Both the position numbers and the translations under genes were made by a program. 21,858 nucleotides of DNA from UBA8346 sp050260935 (GTDB taxonomy: Bacteria > Bacillota > UBA4882 > UBA8346): the NCBI GenBank assembly GCA_050260935.1, contig JBLNCU010000077.1, positions 1 through 21,858 on the forward strand, written 5' to 3'. The notes below the pieces were generated by a model. It searched no databases, was not told the origin of the DNA, and was given only the letters and a program-made list of their open reading frames with translations. Positions within the stretch are counted from its first letter, which is position 1, and every line of letters starts with the position of its first letter. Shown here in pieces: positions 13,377-21,575 of the stretch.

Positions 13377-14549
13377 TTAATGAACCCCGACCCCGATGAG
13401 TCTCTGGAAAATCCGCCAACAGATCAGGAAAAATGAGGCCCGCTTCACCGTTTTATCGGCAACCAATTCTATCCGGCCGCAGTTCTTACCGGCGGCTGTT
13501 AACAGGACTTCCCCAATTTTTTGGCCTTGTTGAACCGGAGCTTTTACAAAGGGAAGTAATTTCACGGTTTTAACGATGTCTCCTTTATAATCGCGTTTTA
13601 AAACAGCGGTTAACTCCCGCGGCACTACCGCGTTGATCGTATCCTGTTCACCCCGGAAGACACTGACTTTCCCAATATTTTCACCGCCTTTGAAGATCGG
13701 AAAGGATTTATACTGGGCAAAACCGAAATTGAAAAGTTTACTGATCTCCTGAGAACGCCTCTGTAAAGTAGGCGCTTTCATTACTACGGCAATTAGCCGG
13801 ACTCCCTGGCGCTTAGCGGTGGCTACTAAACAGAAACCGGCCTGGCTGGTAAAACCGGTTTTTAAACCGTCGCATCCCTGGTAAAAACGGACCAGGTTGT
13901 TGGTATTGCGCAGAAACGATTTGCCACCGCGCAAGCTGTCGATCCATGCTCCGGTCCATTTAAACACCACCGGGTGTTTAATCACCTCCCGGGCCAGGAT
14001 CGCCATATCCAGGGCGGATGTTACATTCCCTTCACCGCCCCCGGTTGGTTCCAAGCCGGTGGTATTAACGTAATAAGTACTTTTCAAACCAAGTTCTTTG
14101 GCCCGTTTATTCATGAGGGCCACGAAATTCTCTTCCGAGCCGGCTATGTGTTCGGCCAAGGCATAGGAGGCGTCATTGGCCGAGACTATACATACCGCCT
14201 TCAATAAATCGGCAATCGTCATCTGTTCGCCCGGTTCCAGCCAAATCTGGGAGCCTCCCATTTTACAGGCTTCGGGGGAGGCGGTAACCACATCGGAGAG
14301 TTTAACCTGCCCGTTGGCCACCGCTTCAAGTACCAGTAACATTACCATTTGTTTAGTGATACTGGCCGGCGGCAATTTTTGCTCTGCATTTTGTTGAAAC
14401 AATATTTCCCCGCTTTCCGGTTCCATTAGAATGGCTGAGGGCGACTCTATTTTGAGAGTCGCGCCTTCAGCCATGACATTAACAGCCCATCCGGCCGCTA
14501 AAACAATTAAAACACCTATTATAAGCAATACTTTCCAGCCGGTTTTCAT
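13377..14549 (-). CDS. dacF: D-alanyl-D-alanine carboxypeptidase, DacF type
   Basis: 390-residue S11-family penicillin-binding protein that trims the terminal D-Ala of peptidoglycan stem peptides, in the forespore in relatives. A signal peptide or anchor spans about 5-27 (VLLIIGVLIVLAAGWAV, then MAEG). The active-site triad is present: S63-I-T-K66, S123-A-N125, and KTG near residue 230 (DGLKTGFT). A C-terminal S11_C domain follows, and the last 20 residues (FFLICWRIFQRLIGV) look like an amphipathic membrane anchor. Start ATG is preceded by AAGGGGGCGG. The gene precedes spoIIAA as in Bacillus subtilis, but here a strong terminator and a separate promoter split them. Confidence 0.94.
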   Translation of the reverse strand: MKTGWKVLLIIGVLIVLAAGWAVNVMAEGATLKIESPSAILMEPESGEILFQQNAEQKLPPASITKQMVMLLVLEAVANGQVKLSDVVTASPEACKMGGSQIWLEPGEQMTIADLLKAVCIVSANDASYALAEHIAGSEENFVALMNKRAKELGLKSTYYVNTTGLEPTGGGEGNVTSALDMAILAREVIKHPVVFKWTGAWIDSLRGGKSFLRNTNNLVRFYQGCDGLKTGFTSQAGFCLVATAKRQGVRLIAVVMKAPTLQRRSQEISKLFNFGFAQYKSFPIFKGGENIGKVSVFRGEQDTINAVVPRELTAVLKRDYKGDIVKTVKLLPFVKAPVQQGQKIGEVLLTAAGKNCGRIELVADKTVKRASFFLICWRIFQRLIGVGVH

Positions 14550-14610
14550 AAAAATCCGCCCCCTTGCTTTGTTAACTAAGCCGCTTTTGGAAACCTCGCC
14601 AAAGCTTACT

Positions 14611-14639
14611 TAGTATGACACCGCGCATTCAGATAAACA
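14611..14639 (-). promoter_or_regulatory. Candidate forespore (sigma-G/F-type) promoter of dacF
   Basis: Minus strand TGTTTA (14634-14639), 16 bp, CATACTA (14611-14617). CATACTA is an exact fit to the sigma-G -10 consensus CATnnTA, and GTTTA fits the sigma-F -35 form GYWTA. The spacer is 1-2 bp shorter than usual. The leader would be about 55 bases. Confidence 0.35.
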
Positions 14640-14651
14640 GTATTTGAATGC
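14625..14651. promoter_or_regulatory. Dyad overlapping the dacF promoter region
   Basis: GCATTCA (14625-14631) and TGAATGC (14645-14651) flank 13 bases that also pair in part (ATA with TAT), giving 10 of 11 symmetric pairs around AACAG. It overlaps the candidate -35 box, so it may be an operator. The remainder of 14550-14874 has no gene I can support. Confidence 0.45.
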
Positions 14652-14874
14652 AACAGCGGTTTAGAATAGATCATGCGCAAAAAGGAGGCGTTATATTCTT
14701 TTTTAAGTTATTTTATCGTCTTTCAGAGGTCTATGTGGGTAAAAGGCTGTCGAAGAAAAGGGGGTTCAACCGGCTACATTATTTAAGCTGGGCGACAACT
14801 TTTAATTCAGGTTGTTGAAGCAAATTATAGGTCTTCCTTCGTAGACCCCGCTGGTAACCTTCACCAGGCGCCTT

Positions 14875-15111
14875 TCACGGGCGATATGGGTGACGGCCAC
14901 ATTTTGAGGCAAACCGGTGAATTTCTTTCCCCGCTAAACCCCTGGGATAGCCGGAGCCATCCTCCCGTTCATGGTGCTGATAAGCTACATGGGCCGAAGT
15001 GTGGTTCAGACTTGATTTAGCTTTTAGAATTTCAAATCCGTGGTTGGTATGTCTTTTAACCAGTTCATACTCGCTGGGGTCGCGCTTTGCCGGATTTAAA
15101 AATATAACCAT
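14875..15111 (-). pseudogene. HD-GYP phosphodiesterase fragment
   Basis: 78 codons matching the middle of an HD-GYP domain: YELVKRHTNHGFEILK, then HHEREDGSGYPRGLAGKEIH, which contains the diagnostic HH and GYP motifs. The preceding HD-GK part is missing; the frame begins right after the rpmA terminator. After IHRFA the expected RIVAVADVYDAL does not follow, and the frame runs into KCGRHPYRP and stop. Another frame reads NVAVTHIARERR there, so a small indel near 14905 is possible. A complete protein would hydrolyse cyclic di-GMP; this piece cannot. It is a decayed remnant with no visible promoter. Confidence 0.8.
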
Positions 15112-15128
15112 GAAAATTATTGGGATGG

Positions 15129-15154
15129 AAAAAAACCCGGCAAGGCCGGGTTTT
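15129..15154 (-). terminator. Rho-independent terminator after rpmA
   Basis: On the minus strand AAAACCCGGC pairs perfectly with GCCGGGTTTT around CTT, followed by more T. It begins at the rpmA stop codon and closes the rplU-prp-rpmA operon. Confidence 0.93.
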
Positions 15155-15455
15155 ACGCTTTAGCAGTCGCTGCTGGGTTTTCAGGATAGATGCTTACTTG
15201 TTTGCCGGTTTTGCCAACCCGTTCAAAGGTTACAAAGCCGTCTATTTTGGCGAATAAAGTATCATCTTTTCCGATTCCGACATTATTGCCGGGGTGAAAC
15301 TTGGTGCCCCGCTGCCGGACTATAATACTGCCGGCGGAAACATGTTGCCCGCCGAAGCGTTTAACCCCCAATCGCTGGGCATTACTGTCACGGCCGTTGC
15401 GGGAACTTCCGACCCCTTTTTTATGAGCGAAAAACTGCAGGTCGAAATGGATCAT
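15153..15455 (-). CDS. rpmA: Large-subunit ribosomal protein L27
   Basis: 100 residues. L27 reaches to the peptidyl-transferase centre. It starts with the Firmicutes-type extension MIHFDLQFF followed by AHKKGVGSS. Cleavage between the second Phe and Ala by Prp exposes the mature end. The rest (NAQRLGVKRFGGQHV, GSIIVRQRGTKFHPG, AKIDGFVTFERVGK) is standard. ATG three bases after the prp stop; the ribosome site GGAGGTG lies in the last prp codons. Confidence 0.98.
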   Translation of the reverse strand: MIHFDLQFFAHKKGVGSSRNGRDSNAQRLGVKRFGGQHVSAGSIIVRQRGTKFHPGNNVGIGKDDTLFAKIDGFVTFERVGKTGKQVSIYPENPAATAKA

Positions 15456-15458
15456 CTC

Positions 15459-15791
15459 TTACACCTCCACTTCAGTAACTTTTAAATAATCAGGATATTG
15501 GCGTTGAATTTCATATAAACCGATGAGCATGACTTGAATTATAACAGACGCGCGTTCCGAGTCTTCTTTCTGATTAAACCAGTCGCACTCCAAATAACCG
15601 TTCCTGTTATTCTGCTCTATATTTAACTTTAGATTGGTTAGCCTTTCCAAGGCCAGCACGGCGGAGTGAGTTAAGGCCGAAATGCCGGCGCAGACAATAT
15701 CATAACCCTTCCCGGCGTATTCGGCATGTCCCGAACAGGTAAATCCAACCGGTTCACCGGTTTTGGCATTCCTCACAACTACTGAAACCAT
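15459..15791 (-). CDS. prp: Ribosomal-processing cysteine protease Prp
   Basis: 110 residues, YsxB/Prp family. It cleaves the N-terminal extension of L27, whose gene follows directly. The catalytic pair His22 and Cys34 is in place (SGHAEYAGKGYDIVCAGIS). The ATG overlaps the rplU stop by one base (TAATG), so translation is likely coupled. Normal length and the conserved rplU-prp-rpmA position. Confidence 0.97.
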   Translation of the reverse strand: MVSVVVRNAKTGEPVGFTCSGHAEYAGKGYDIVCAGISALTHSAVLALERLTNLKLNIEQNNRNGYLECDWFNQKEDSERASVIIQVMLIGLYEIQRQYPDYLKVTEVEV

Positions 15792-16168
15792 TATGCTTCT
15801 GCTGGAGCGGCCGTTTCGCCGACTTCCGCGGTTTCAGCGGCCTTCTTGGCAGTCTTTTTTACTTTTTCAATCTTTTCAACCAAAAGGCTGGTAAACGGCT
15901 GCCGATGGCCGTAACGTTTCCGGATATTTTTTTTGGCTTTGTAATGAAAGACCAAAACCTTCGGTTCTTTGTCCTGGTTAAGGACCCGGCAAGTAACTTT
16001 AGCCCCTTCCACCATCGGAGTCCCAATTACAGTTTTATCGCCGCCAAGCAACAAAACTTTATCAATGGCGACTGTAGAACCTACTTCCGCCGCCATTTTC
16101 TCGACTTTAATCATATCGCCCTCTTGGACCCGGTATTGTTTACCGCCGCATTCAATGATCGCATACAT
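15791..16168 (-). CDS. rplU: Large-subunit ribosomal protein L21
   Basis: 125 residues. L21 binds 23S rRNA. Standard L21 through MYAIIECGGKQYRV, VLLLGGDKTVIGTPMVEGA and VFHYKAKKNIRKRYGHRQPFTSL, then a tail of about 25 residues rich in Lys and Ala (KKTAKKAAETAEVGETAAPAEA) that is longer than in Bacillus. A GGGGAGGTG ribosome site precedes the ATG. It has its own promoter, separate from rng upstream. Confidence 0.98.
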   Translation of the reverse strand: MYAIIECGGKQYRVQEGDMIKVEKMAAEVGSTVAIDKVLLLGGDKTVIGTPMVEGAKVTCRVLNQDKEPKVLVFHYKAKKNIRKRYGHRQPFTSLLVEKIEKVKKTAKKAAETAEVGETAAPAEA

Positions 16169-16183
16169 TTTTTACACCTCCCC

Positions 16184-16219
16184 GCATCAGACTCGCCGAA
16201 ATCGGCACTCTAGGCAATT
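16184..16219 (-). promoter_or_regulatory. Short rplU leader with hairpin, possible L21 leader
   Basis: Minus strand after the predicted start: GCCG-ATTT-CGGC hairpin (16195-16206) with AGA/TCT able to pair outside it, then the ribosome site. Firmicutes rplU genes often carry an autoregulatory L21 leader. I cannot confirm the match by eye. Confidence 0.35.
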
Positions 16220-16225
16220 AACAGT

Positions 16226-16256
16226 ATTATAACTCCGGAGGCGGTTTTCAAAGCAA
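16226..16256 (-). promoter_or_regulatory. Sigma-A promoter of rplU-prp-rpmA
   Basis: Minus strand perfect TATAAT (16226-16231). The -35 is weak: TTGCTT at 16251-16256 with a 19-bp spacer is the best candidate. Confidence 0.5.
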
Positions 16257-16371
16257 AAAACTGATAGACTATTCCGACTCCTCATTTTCCCTAGAGTTTA
16301 TTGGCCTACTCGAGCGGTTACATGGGGTTAAAAACCCACGAAATTAATAATATCATTACCAGTGTTGGAAG

Positions 16372-18060
16372 TCAATCAATAATTACTGCTTTGGCGTATG
16401 TCTTGAATGTTTTGGTAATCAACGCCCGGATCGTTTTCCCGATAAAAGCGCCGGCAGCGTCGACATTAACAACATATCCTTCAATGCGGGAGATACCGTC
16501 CTGGGGATTGGCGATATGGTTCTCGGTGATCTTCAGGTCGACGACCTCCCCTTCTTTCACCGGTAAAGCCAGCGATTCAATCTCTTCTTTAGTGCCACTT
16601 GCCAGCAACCGGACTTGGTCGAGTTTTAAACTATCCTGTCCCTTTACATAAATGGTTTTATTCAAAGTGCGTTCGGTTTTTTCAAGGTTGACGCCCCCTG
16701 GTCCGATCAAAATCGAACCGACTTGGGGGTTGACCCCCAGCAGTAAAGCCTCGGCAGGCGAGGCGTTGGCAATCTGCCGGATGGAGCGGATTGCTTTTTG
16801 GGCAAAACTATCCAGGGAAGGCAAATATCCGGCGCCATCACAATAATCACACTCAACCTGCAGAAGTTCGCGTAAACTTTGTTTTACCTTTTTCCGGGTC
16901 AATTCCAATAGCCCGAGTGAAGTAAATCCCAGGACGTTCACTTTGGTCTTGTCATGTTGCAATTCAGCGGTTAACTTCGAGATAACCTTGGCCCTTTCCT
17001 CATCGGAAACCATATCAATAAAGTCGATGATGATGATTCCGCCAAGATTCCGCAAACGTATTTGTTTGGCGATTTCGGCGGCGGCCATCAAATTGGTTTG
17101 AAAAACCGTATCTTCAAGGTTGATGGAGCCGGTAAATTTTCCGGTGTTAACATCAATGACTGAGAGGGCCTCCGTCTGATCAAAAACCAGATAAGCTCCG
17201 CAATCAAGCCAGACCTTTTTATTTAAAGCCCGTTCCAGTTGATTCTCAACATTCATGCTTTCAAATAATGGAGATTCCTGACTGTAAAGCTGAATCCGGT
17301 TTTTCAAAGAAGGTGCCAGACTCTTTACCAGTTCCAGCGCTTTGGTGTAAGCCTCAAAATCATCAATTATCAGCCGGTTGATATCTTTGGACAGATAATC
17401 CCGGAGAATCCGGTATAAAAGATCGTGATCGCGGTAAAGTAAAGTCGGGCATGGGCCTTTCTTGGCTTTCTTTTGAATCTTTTTCCAAACGTTGACCAGA
17501 AACTCGTAATCGCTTTGTAACTCCGCCGCTTCAATCTCTTCAGCGGCCGTCCGGATAATTAGACCCGCTTCGGGACCTTTGAAGGAGTGGGCGATGTTCT
17601 TTAAACGTTCCCGTTCGGCTTCATTTTCAATCCGCCGGGACACTCCGATATAATCAACATTGGGAATCAAGACCAGATAACGGCCGGGAATAGTTATCTG
17701 GGTAACTACCCTTGCCCCTTTGGTGCCGATTGGCTCTTTAATCATTTGCACCATAATCTCCTGCCCCTCATGGAGCAGGTCTTTGATTGACAGTTGTTGT
17801 TTTAGAGCCTCACCGTGCCCGGTCTCGCTCTCCTTGGCATAAACGTCATCAATATATATAAAGGCGTTTTTTTCTTCGCCGATGTCTATAAAAGCCGCCT
17901 GCATCCCAGGCAAGACATTTTCCACTTTTCCCAGATAAATATTGCCGGCCCGGCGTTGTTCATCCAGCCGTTCCACAGTAAATTCAACCAAGTTGGCGTC
18001 TTCCAGCATCGCCACCCGTATTTCGTTCACTCCCACGTTAATCAGAATTTCTTTGTTCAT
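16372..18060 (-). CDS. rng: Ribonuclease E/G family endoribonuclease
   Basis: 562-residue RNase G-type enzyme for rRNA processing and mRNA decay. It begins MNKEILINVGVNEIRVA, with the S1 RNA-binding domain at about 35-120 (GNIYLGKVENVLPGMQAAFIDIG). The metal-binding acidic residues lie in SVIDVNTGKF (about 300) and IIIIDFIDMVSD (about 345). CDYCDGAGYL (about 405) is the zinc-link Cys pair used for dimerisation. After the small domain, the last 60 residues (EGEVVDLKITENH, GISRIEGYVVNVDAAG, KTFKTYAKAVI) look like an added TRAM-type RNA-binding domain. The ATG overlaps the stop of the DUF2344 gene by four bases, so it is translationally coupled. Confidence 0.95.
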   Translation of the reverse strand: MNKEILINVGVNEIRVAMLEDANLVEFTVERLDEQRRAGNIYLGKVENVLPGMQAAFIDIGEEKNAFIYIDDVYAKESETGHGEALKQQLSIKDLLHEGQEIMVQMIKEPIGTKGARVVTQITIPGRYLVLIPNVDYIGVSRRIENEAERERLKNIAHSFKGPEAGLIIRTAAEEIEAAELQSDYEFLVNVWKKIQKKAKKGPCPTLLYRDHDLLYRILRDYLSKDINRLIIDDFEAYTKALELVKSLAPSLKNRIQLYSQESPLFESMNVENQLERALNKKVWLDCGAYLVFDQTEALSVIDVNTGKFTGSINLEDTVFQTNLMAAAEIAKQIRLRNLGGIIIIDFIDMVSDEERAKVISKLTAELQHDKTKVNVLGFTSLGLLELTRKKVKQSLRELLQVECDYCDGAGYLPSLDSFAQKAIRSIRQIANASPAEALLLGVNPQVGSILIGPGGVNLEKTERTLNKTIYVKGQDSLKLDQVRLLASGTKEEIESLALPVKEGEVVDLKITENHIANPQDGISRIEGYVVNVDAAGAFIGKTIRALITKTFKTYAKAVIID

Positions 18061-18767
18061 TTATCACCCTCCGTGTTACAGGTGAAATCCAGCGGTTTTA
18101 AAACCGTTCCCTTTTCCTCATGCCATAAACCGATTCTGGCTATACTAAGGATCTCAACAGGATGCGGAATGCCGCCGGTGATATCTTCCGGGCGCAGATT
18201 ACCGCCGCTCCCAATCTCTCCGGTGAGGCGAATTTCCAGTATATCCCCATTAATCTCCTTAATAGTTAAGTTATGCAGCCAGGGACGAATGTTTACAAAT
18301 TTTTGGCCTTCCTTGGATACCCGCTGGACTACTATTTCAGCCAAATCCACCAAGCCTTTCAGCCAATGGACAATTTCTCCCATCTTCCCCGGGTCGCATT
18401 TTAACAAGACTGAATAAGCCGCCCGGTTAATTAAGGCGTTTAGAGGTTTGGCATGCCGGCTGATTTTAACGACGGCGATAACCCGGATCCCGCCGGGGAG
18501 GGTTTGGTTTAATCGCTCCTTTATTTCGGAAGGTGCAACTTCACCGGTCAACTGAAAATCCAGATATTCATCGTTACTGCTGATTCCAACCGCCAAAGCC
18601 GGGCCGAAACTCAATTTTGGATGCGGATGAAAACCTTCCGAATAAGCTAACGGCAGCATTGCCCGTCTGAAAGCCCGCTCTAGGGCTCGCATCAACTCCA
18701 GATGGGATAGAAAACGCAGTTCTTTTTCTTTACTAAATCGCAGGCGGTATTGGATCATCTCGTTCAT
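18057..18767 (-). CDS. TIGR03936/DUF2344 radical SAM-associated protein
   Basis: 236 residues. The family signature at the start is clear (YRLRFSKEKELRFLSHLELMRALERAFRRA, LPLAYSEGFHPHPKLSFGPALAVGI). It is the usual partner of the TIGR03960 radical SAM protein encoded immediately upstream, and the two are fused in some genomes. A nearby second ATG at codon 4 is also possible. Its activity is not established; the position before rng and rplU makes a role in RNA or ribosome modification an attractive guess only. Confidence 0.88.
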   Translation of the reverse strand: MNEMIQYRLRFSKEKELRFLSHLELMRALERAFRRAMLPLAYSEGFHPHPKLSFGPALAVGISSNDEYLDFQLTGEVAPSEIKERLNQTLPGGIRVIAVVKISRHAKPLNALINRAAYSVLLKCDPGKMGEIVHWLKGLVDLAEIVVQRVSKEGQKFVNIRPWLHNLTIKEINGDILEIRLTGEIGSGGNLRPEDITGGIPHPVEILSIARIGLWHEEKGTVLKPLDFTCNTEGDK

Positions 18768-18768
18768 C

Positions 18769-20625
18769 TCACCCGTTCACATGTTTTTTTACCTTTAAAG
18801 ACGGGCAAACTCCACAATTGGCACAGGTGTAATTACGACAGTCCAGGGTCGGTTGAGCCAGACCGGCCTTGACATCTTCGTTTCTTAAGAATTCCGGGCC
18901 TAAACCGGTGTTTATGTGGGACCAGGGCAAAATCTCATCGTAGGAGCGGGCCCGGGTATAGAAATCCGGGTCGAGGCGGTTTTCCTGAAAAACCTCCATC
19001 CAAAGCGGATACCGGAATTGATCGCTCCAGCCGTCGAATTGGGCCCCTTTTTGCCAGGCTTGATGGATAATCGAGCTTAAACGGCGATCCCCCCTGGCCA
19101 ATATCCCTTCCAGCCGGCTCATTGTGGGATCATGCCAGTTCAATTCCAAGTGGCGTCCACGGATCTGCTCCTGAAGAAAATGTTGTTTTTCTATGGTTTC
19201 CGCGATTGTTATCTGCTGCCGCCATTGAAAAGGGGTATGGGCTTTTGGGACGAAGGTGGAGATACTGGCGGTAATCCGTAAAGAATTAGTCCGGGGATGA
19301 ATACTTTTACCGAGCCTTAAAACAGCCGCCACCAACTCGACGATTCCCTCCAAATCGGCCATGGTTTCCGTAGGCAAGCCAATCATAAAATAAAGTTTCA
19401 ACTTTTGCCAACCGGCCTTAAAAGCGGCTTCGGAGGCGGTTAGAAGATCAGCGGCGGTTACTCCCTTATTAATTACGCTCCGCAGGCGATCGGTACCAGC
19501 CTCGGGAGCAAAAGTAAGACTGCCTTTACGGGTGCTTTGAAACCTGGTCGCCAGATCGATGGAGAAAGAATCAATTCGTAAAGATGGGAGGGAAACGTTT
19601 ACTCCCAGAGGGTTAAGACAGCCGCAGGCTTCGTCGATCAAGCCGTCGATCCGGCTATAATCGGCGCTGCTTAATGAAGTGAGGGACAATTCCTCATAAC
19701 CGGTATCGGCCACCAGTTTTTTTAAAGAATTCATAATCGCTTCCGGGGGCTTCTCCCGCACCGGCCGGTAGATCATGCCGGCTTGGCAAAAACGGCAACC
19801 TCTTGTGCATCCCCGTTGAATCTCCAGGGCTACCCGGTCGTGAACAATATCTAAATACGGCACCAGCCATTTTTCCGGGGTAAATACCTTTGAAAAATCC
19901 CTGACAATAGCCCGGGAAGGATAATGGCCTGTTAAAGAGGTGATAGCGGCGATGGTTCCCTCGCCATGATACCGGAATTCAAAATGAGACGGCACATAAA
20001 TACCCTCAATCTTTTCCAACTCCCTAAGCAGAGTCTCCTTACTGCCATGAGCGCTTTTCCAGCGCCGGACAGTTTCCAAGATCTCCACCATTACATCCTC
20101 GGCTTCACCGATAAGAAAACAGTCAAAAAAGTCGGCCATCGGTTCGGGATTGAAGGTACAAGGGCCGCCGCCTATTACCAGCGGATGGTCGAGAGTGCGA
20201 TCCCGGCTGTACAGCGGGATTCGCCCCAGTTCCAGCATGGTTAAGACATTGGTGTAGCTAAGCTCATATTGGAGCGAAAAACCAAGGACATCGAATTCGT
20301 TAAGACCGCGTTTGTTCTCTAACGAATATAACGGCAATTCTTTGCGACGTAAAAGACTTTGAAAGTCGGGCCAGGGCGCGTAGACCCGTTCGGCCAGCAT
20401 ATCCGGCTGAGCGTTAATCAACTCATAAAGGATCCTTAAACCCAGATGGGATAGGCCGATTTCGTAAACGTCCGGAAAGGCCAACGCCACTTTACAGCCG
20501 GTGGTTGTCCAATCCTTGATCCGGATATTATATTCCCCGCCGATATAGCGGCCGGGTTTGGAGACTTCGTTTAAGGAATTTTCAATTTTTTCCCATATTT
20601 GCGGCGCATTTTGACTACCCGCCAA
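18769..20625 (-). CDS. TIGR03960 family B12-binding/radical SAM protein
   Basis: 618 residues. Residues about 40-190 form a cobalamin-binding-like Rossmann domain (CKVALAFPDVYEIGLSHLG, DVLGFSLQYELSYTN, VIGGGPCTFNPEPMADFFD). The radical SAM cluster motif is CTRGCRFCQAG (about 272-280), followed by the barrel (ELSLTSLSSADYSRI, GSLTFAPEAGTDRLR, KLYFMIGLPTET). The C-terminus is Cys-rich (DCRNYTCANCGVCPSLK) and may hold another cluster or metal. Start is TTG with GGGGG nine bases upstream; no in-frame ATG is near. Reaction unknown. It is followed directly by its DUF2344 partner. Confidence 0.9.
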   Translation of the reverse strand: MAGSQNAPQIWEKIENSLNEVSKPGRYIGGEYNIRIKDWTTTGCKVALAFPDVYEIGLSHLGLRILYELINAQPDMLAERVYAPWPDFQSLLRRKELPLYSLENKRGLNEFDVLGFSLQYELSYTNVLTMLELGRIPLYSRDRTLDHPLVIGGGPCTFNPEPMADFFDCFLIGEAEDVMVEILETVRRWKSAHGSKETLLRELEKIEGIYVPSHFEFRYHGEGTIAAITSLTGHYPSRAIVRDFSKVFTPEKWLVPYLDIVHDRVALEIQRGCTRGCRFCQAGMIYRPVREKPPEAIMNSLKKLVADTGYEELSLTSLSSADYSRIDGLIDEACGCLNPLGVNVSLPSLRIDSFSIDLATRFQSTRKGSLTFAPEAGTDRLRSVINKGVTAADLLTASEAAFKAGWQKLKLYFMIGLPTETMADLEGIVELVAAVLRLGKSIHPRTNSLRITASISTFVPKAHTPFQWRQQITIAETIEKQHFLQEQIRGRHLELNWHDPTMSRLEGILARGDRRLSSIIHQAWQKGAQFDGWSDQFRYPLWMEVFQENRLDPDFYTRARSYDEILPWSHINTGLGPEFLRNEDVKAGLAQPTLDCRNYTCANCGVCPSLKVKKHVNG

Positions 20626-20667
20626 AACCCCATTCCCCCAATATTAACCAATAATTAAAACGTAGGT

Positions 20668-21561
20668 TTATTCTACCTCATCCGCAAGCATTCTGCAAGT
20701 TTTATTACGCCGGTCTACTTTTCCGGCCGCAAAAGTAACGTCATATCCCTGTTCCATCAAGAGATTCCAGGCTGTTTCTTCACTTATTATGCTCATCTTT
20801 CGGTCTTTACCAAGTATGAAAAATAACAGGTAGTCGCGGGTGCCAAAATGTTGAAAAAGAGTCCTTACCGGAGTATCCTCTCCGGTCAAAACCGGTTTCA
20901 CCGTTAGAAACCCTTTTTGATTCAGGTTTTTTTTCTTGTATTGCAATGATTCCCAACTCAAATGGAGTGAAGGGCTTTTTGCCGCCAATTGCTGCGCTAA
21001 AATGAAGATGCCGGTAAGGAGGAAAAAAACCCCGGGTTTTCCATTAATCAAGCGAACGCTTCCTAAAATGAGAAAAAGCAAGCTGGTGATGGTGGTTACA
21101 GTCTTAATGACGCGTCCGGCGATCGGCAAATCCAGGTTTTTATTGAGCCAGGCGTGAATGATCCTGCCGCCGTCAAGCGGCAAGGCTGGAATTAGATTGA
21201 CAAAGCCGATAAAATTATTGATATGCAACCAATTTTGGAGGTAAGGATTATCAATACCCAGTAATTTAAGGTATAATACCCCCACTCCTAAAAAAAAATT
21301 GGCGGCCGGGCCGGAGGCGGCGATTAACATCTCCGCCTCCGGATGAACCGCGAATGATGGTTCCAGTTTTAAATTGCCGCCAAACGGTGCAAACCGGAAT
21401 TCCCGGACCCGGTAGCCTAAAAGCTCGCTCATTAGTATATGAGTGTATTCATGAACGGTCAACGAAGCTAAAATAAACAGGAGGGACCAGAAGCTCCCGT
21501 GAAACAAGCTGAAACAAATTACCGTTAAAAACAGGGCGGCTGTCAAAGCTTGGTTTTTCAA
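20668..21561 (-). CDS. spoIVFB: Stage IV sporulation intramembrane metalloprotease SpoIVFB
   Basis: 297-residue M50-family site-2-type protease that removes the pro-sequence of sigma-K in the mother cell. The zinc motif HEYTH is at 37-41 inside a membrane helix, and the second metal motif NLIPALPLDGGR lies near 120-132. Several membrane segments fill the first 200 residues, and a single CBS-like domain follows (TPVRTLFQHFGTRDYLLFFI, EETAWNLLMEQGYDVTF), which senses ATP in relatives. Start is TTG with only a weak ribosome site, 14 bases after the spoIVFA stop. Confidence 0.93.
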   Translation of the reverse strand: MKNQALTAALFLTVICFSLFHGSFWSLLFILASLTVHEYTHILMSELLGYRVREFRFAPFGGNLKLEPSFAVHPEAEMLIAASGPAANFFLGVGVLYLKLLGIDNPYLQNWLHINNFIGFVNLIPALPLDGGRIIHAWLNKNLDLPIAGRVIKTVTTITSLLFLILGSVRLINGKPGVFFLLTGIFILAQQLAAKSPSLHLSWESLQYKKKNLNQKGFLTVKPVLTGEDTPVRTLFQHFGTRDYLLFFILGKDRKMSIISEETAWNLLMEQGYDVTFAAGKVDRRNKTCRMLADEVE

Positions 21562-21575
21562 AATTGGGACGCGCC

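Noticed and set aside
14748..14756. TGTCGAA resembling a Spo0A box
   Set aside because: A single core match about 200 bases from dacF and not near the spoIIA promoter; expected by chance.
14672..14785. 37-codon plus-strand frame starting ATGCGC upstream of dacF
   Set aside because: No ribosome site before the ATG (the AAGGAGG is inside it), no recognisable features, and opposite to all genes here.
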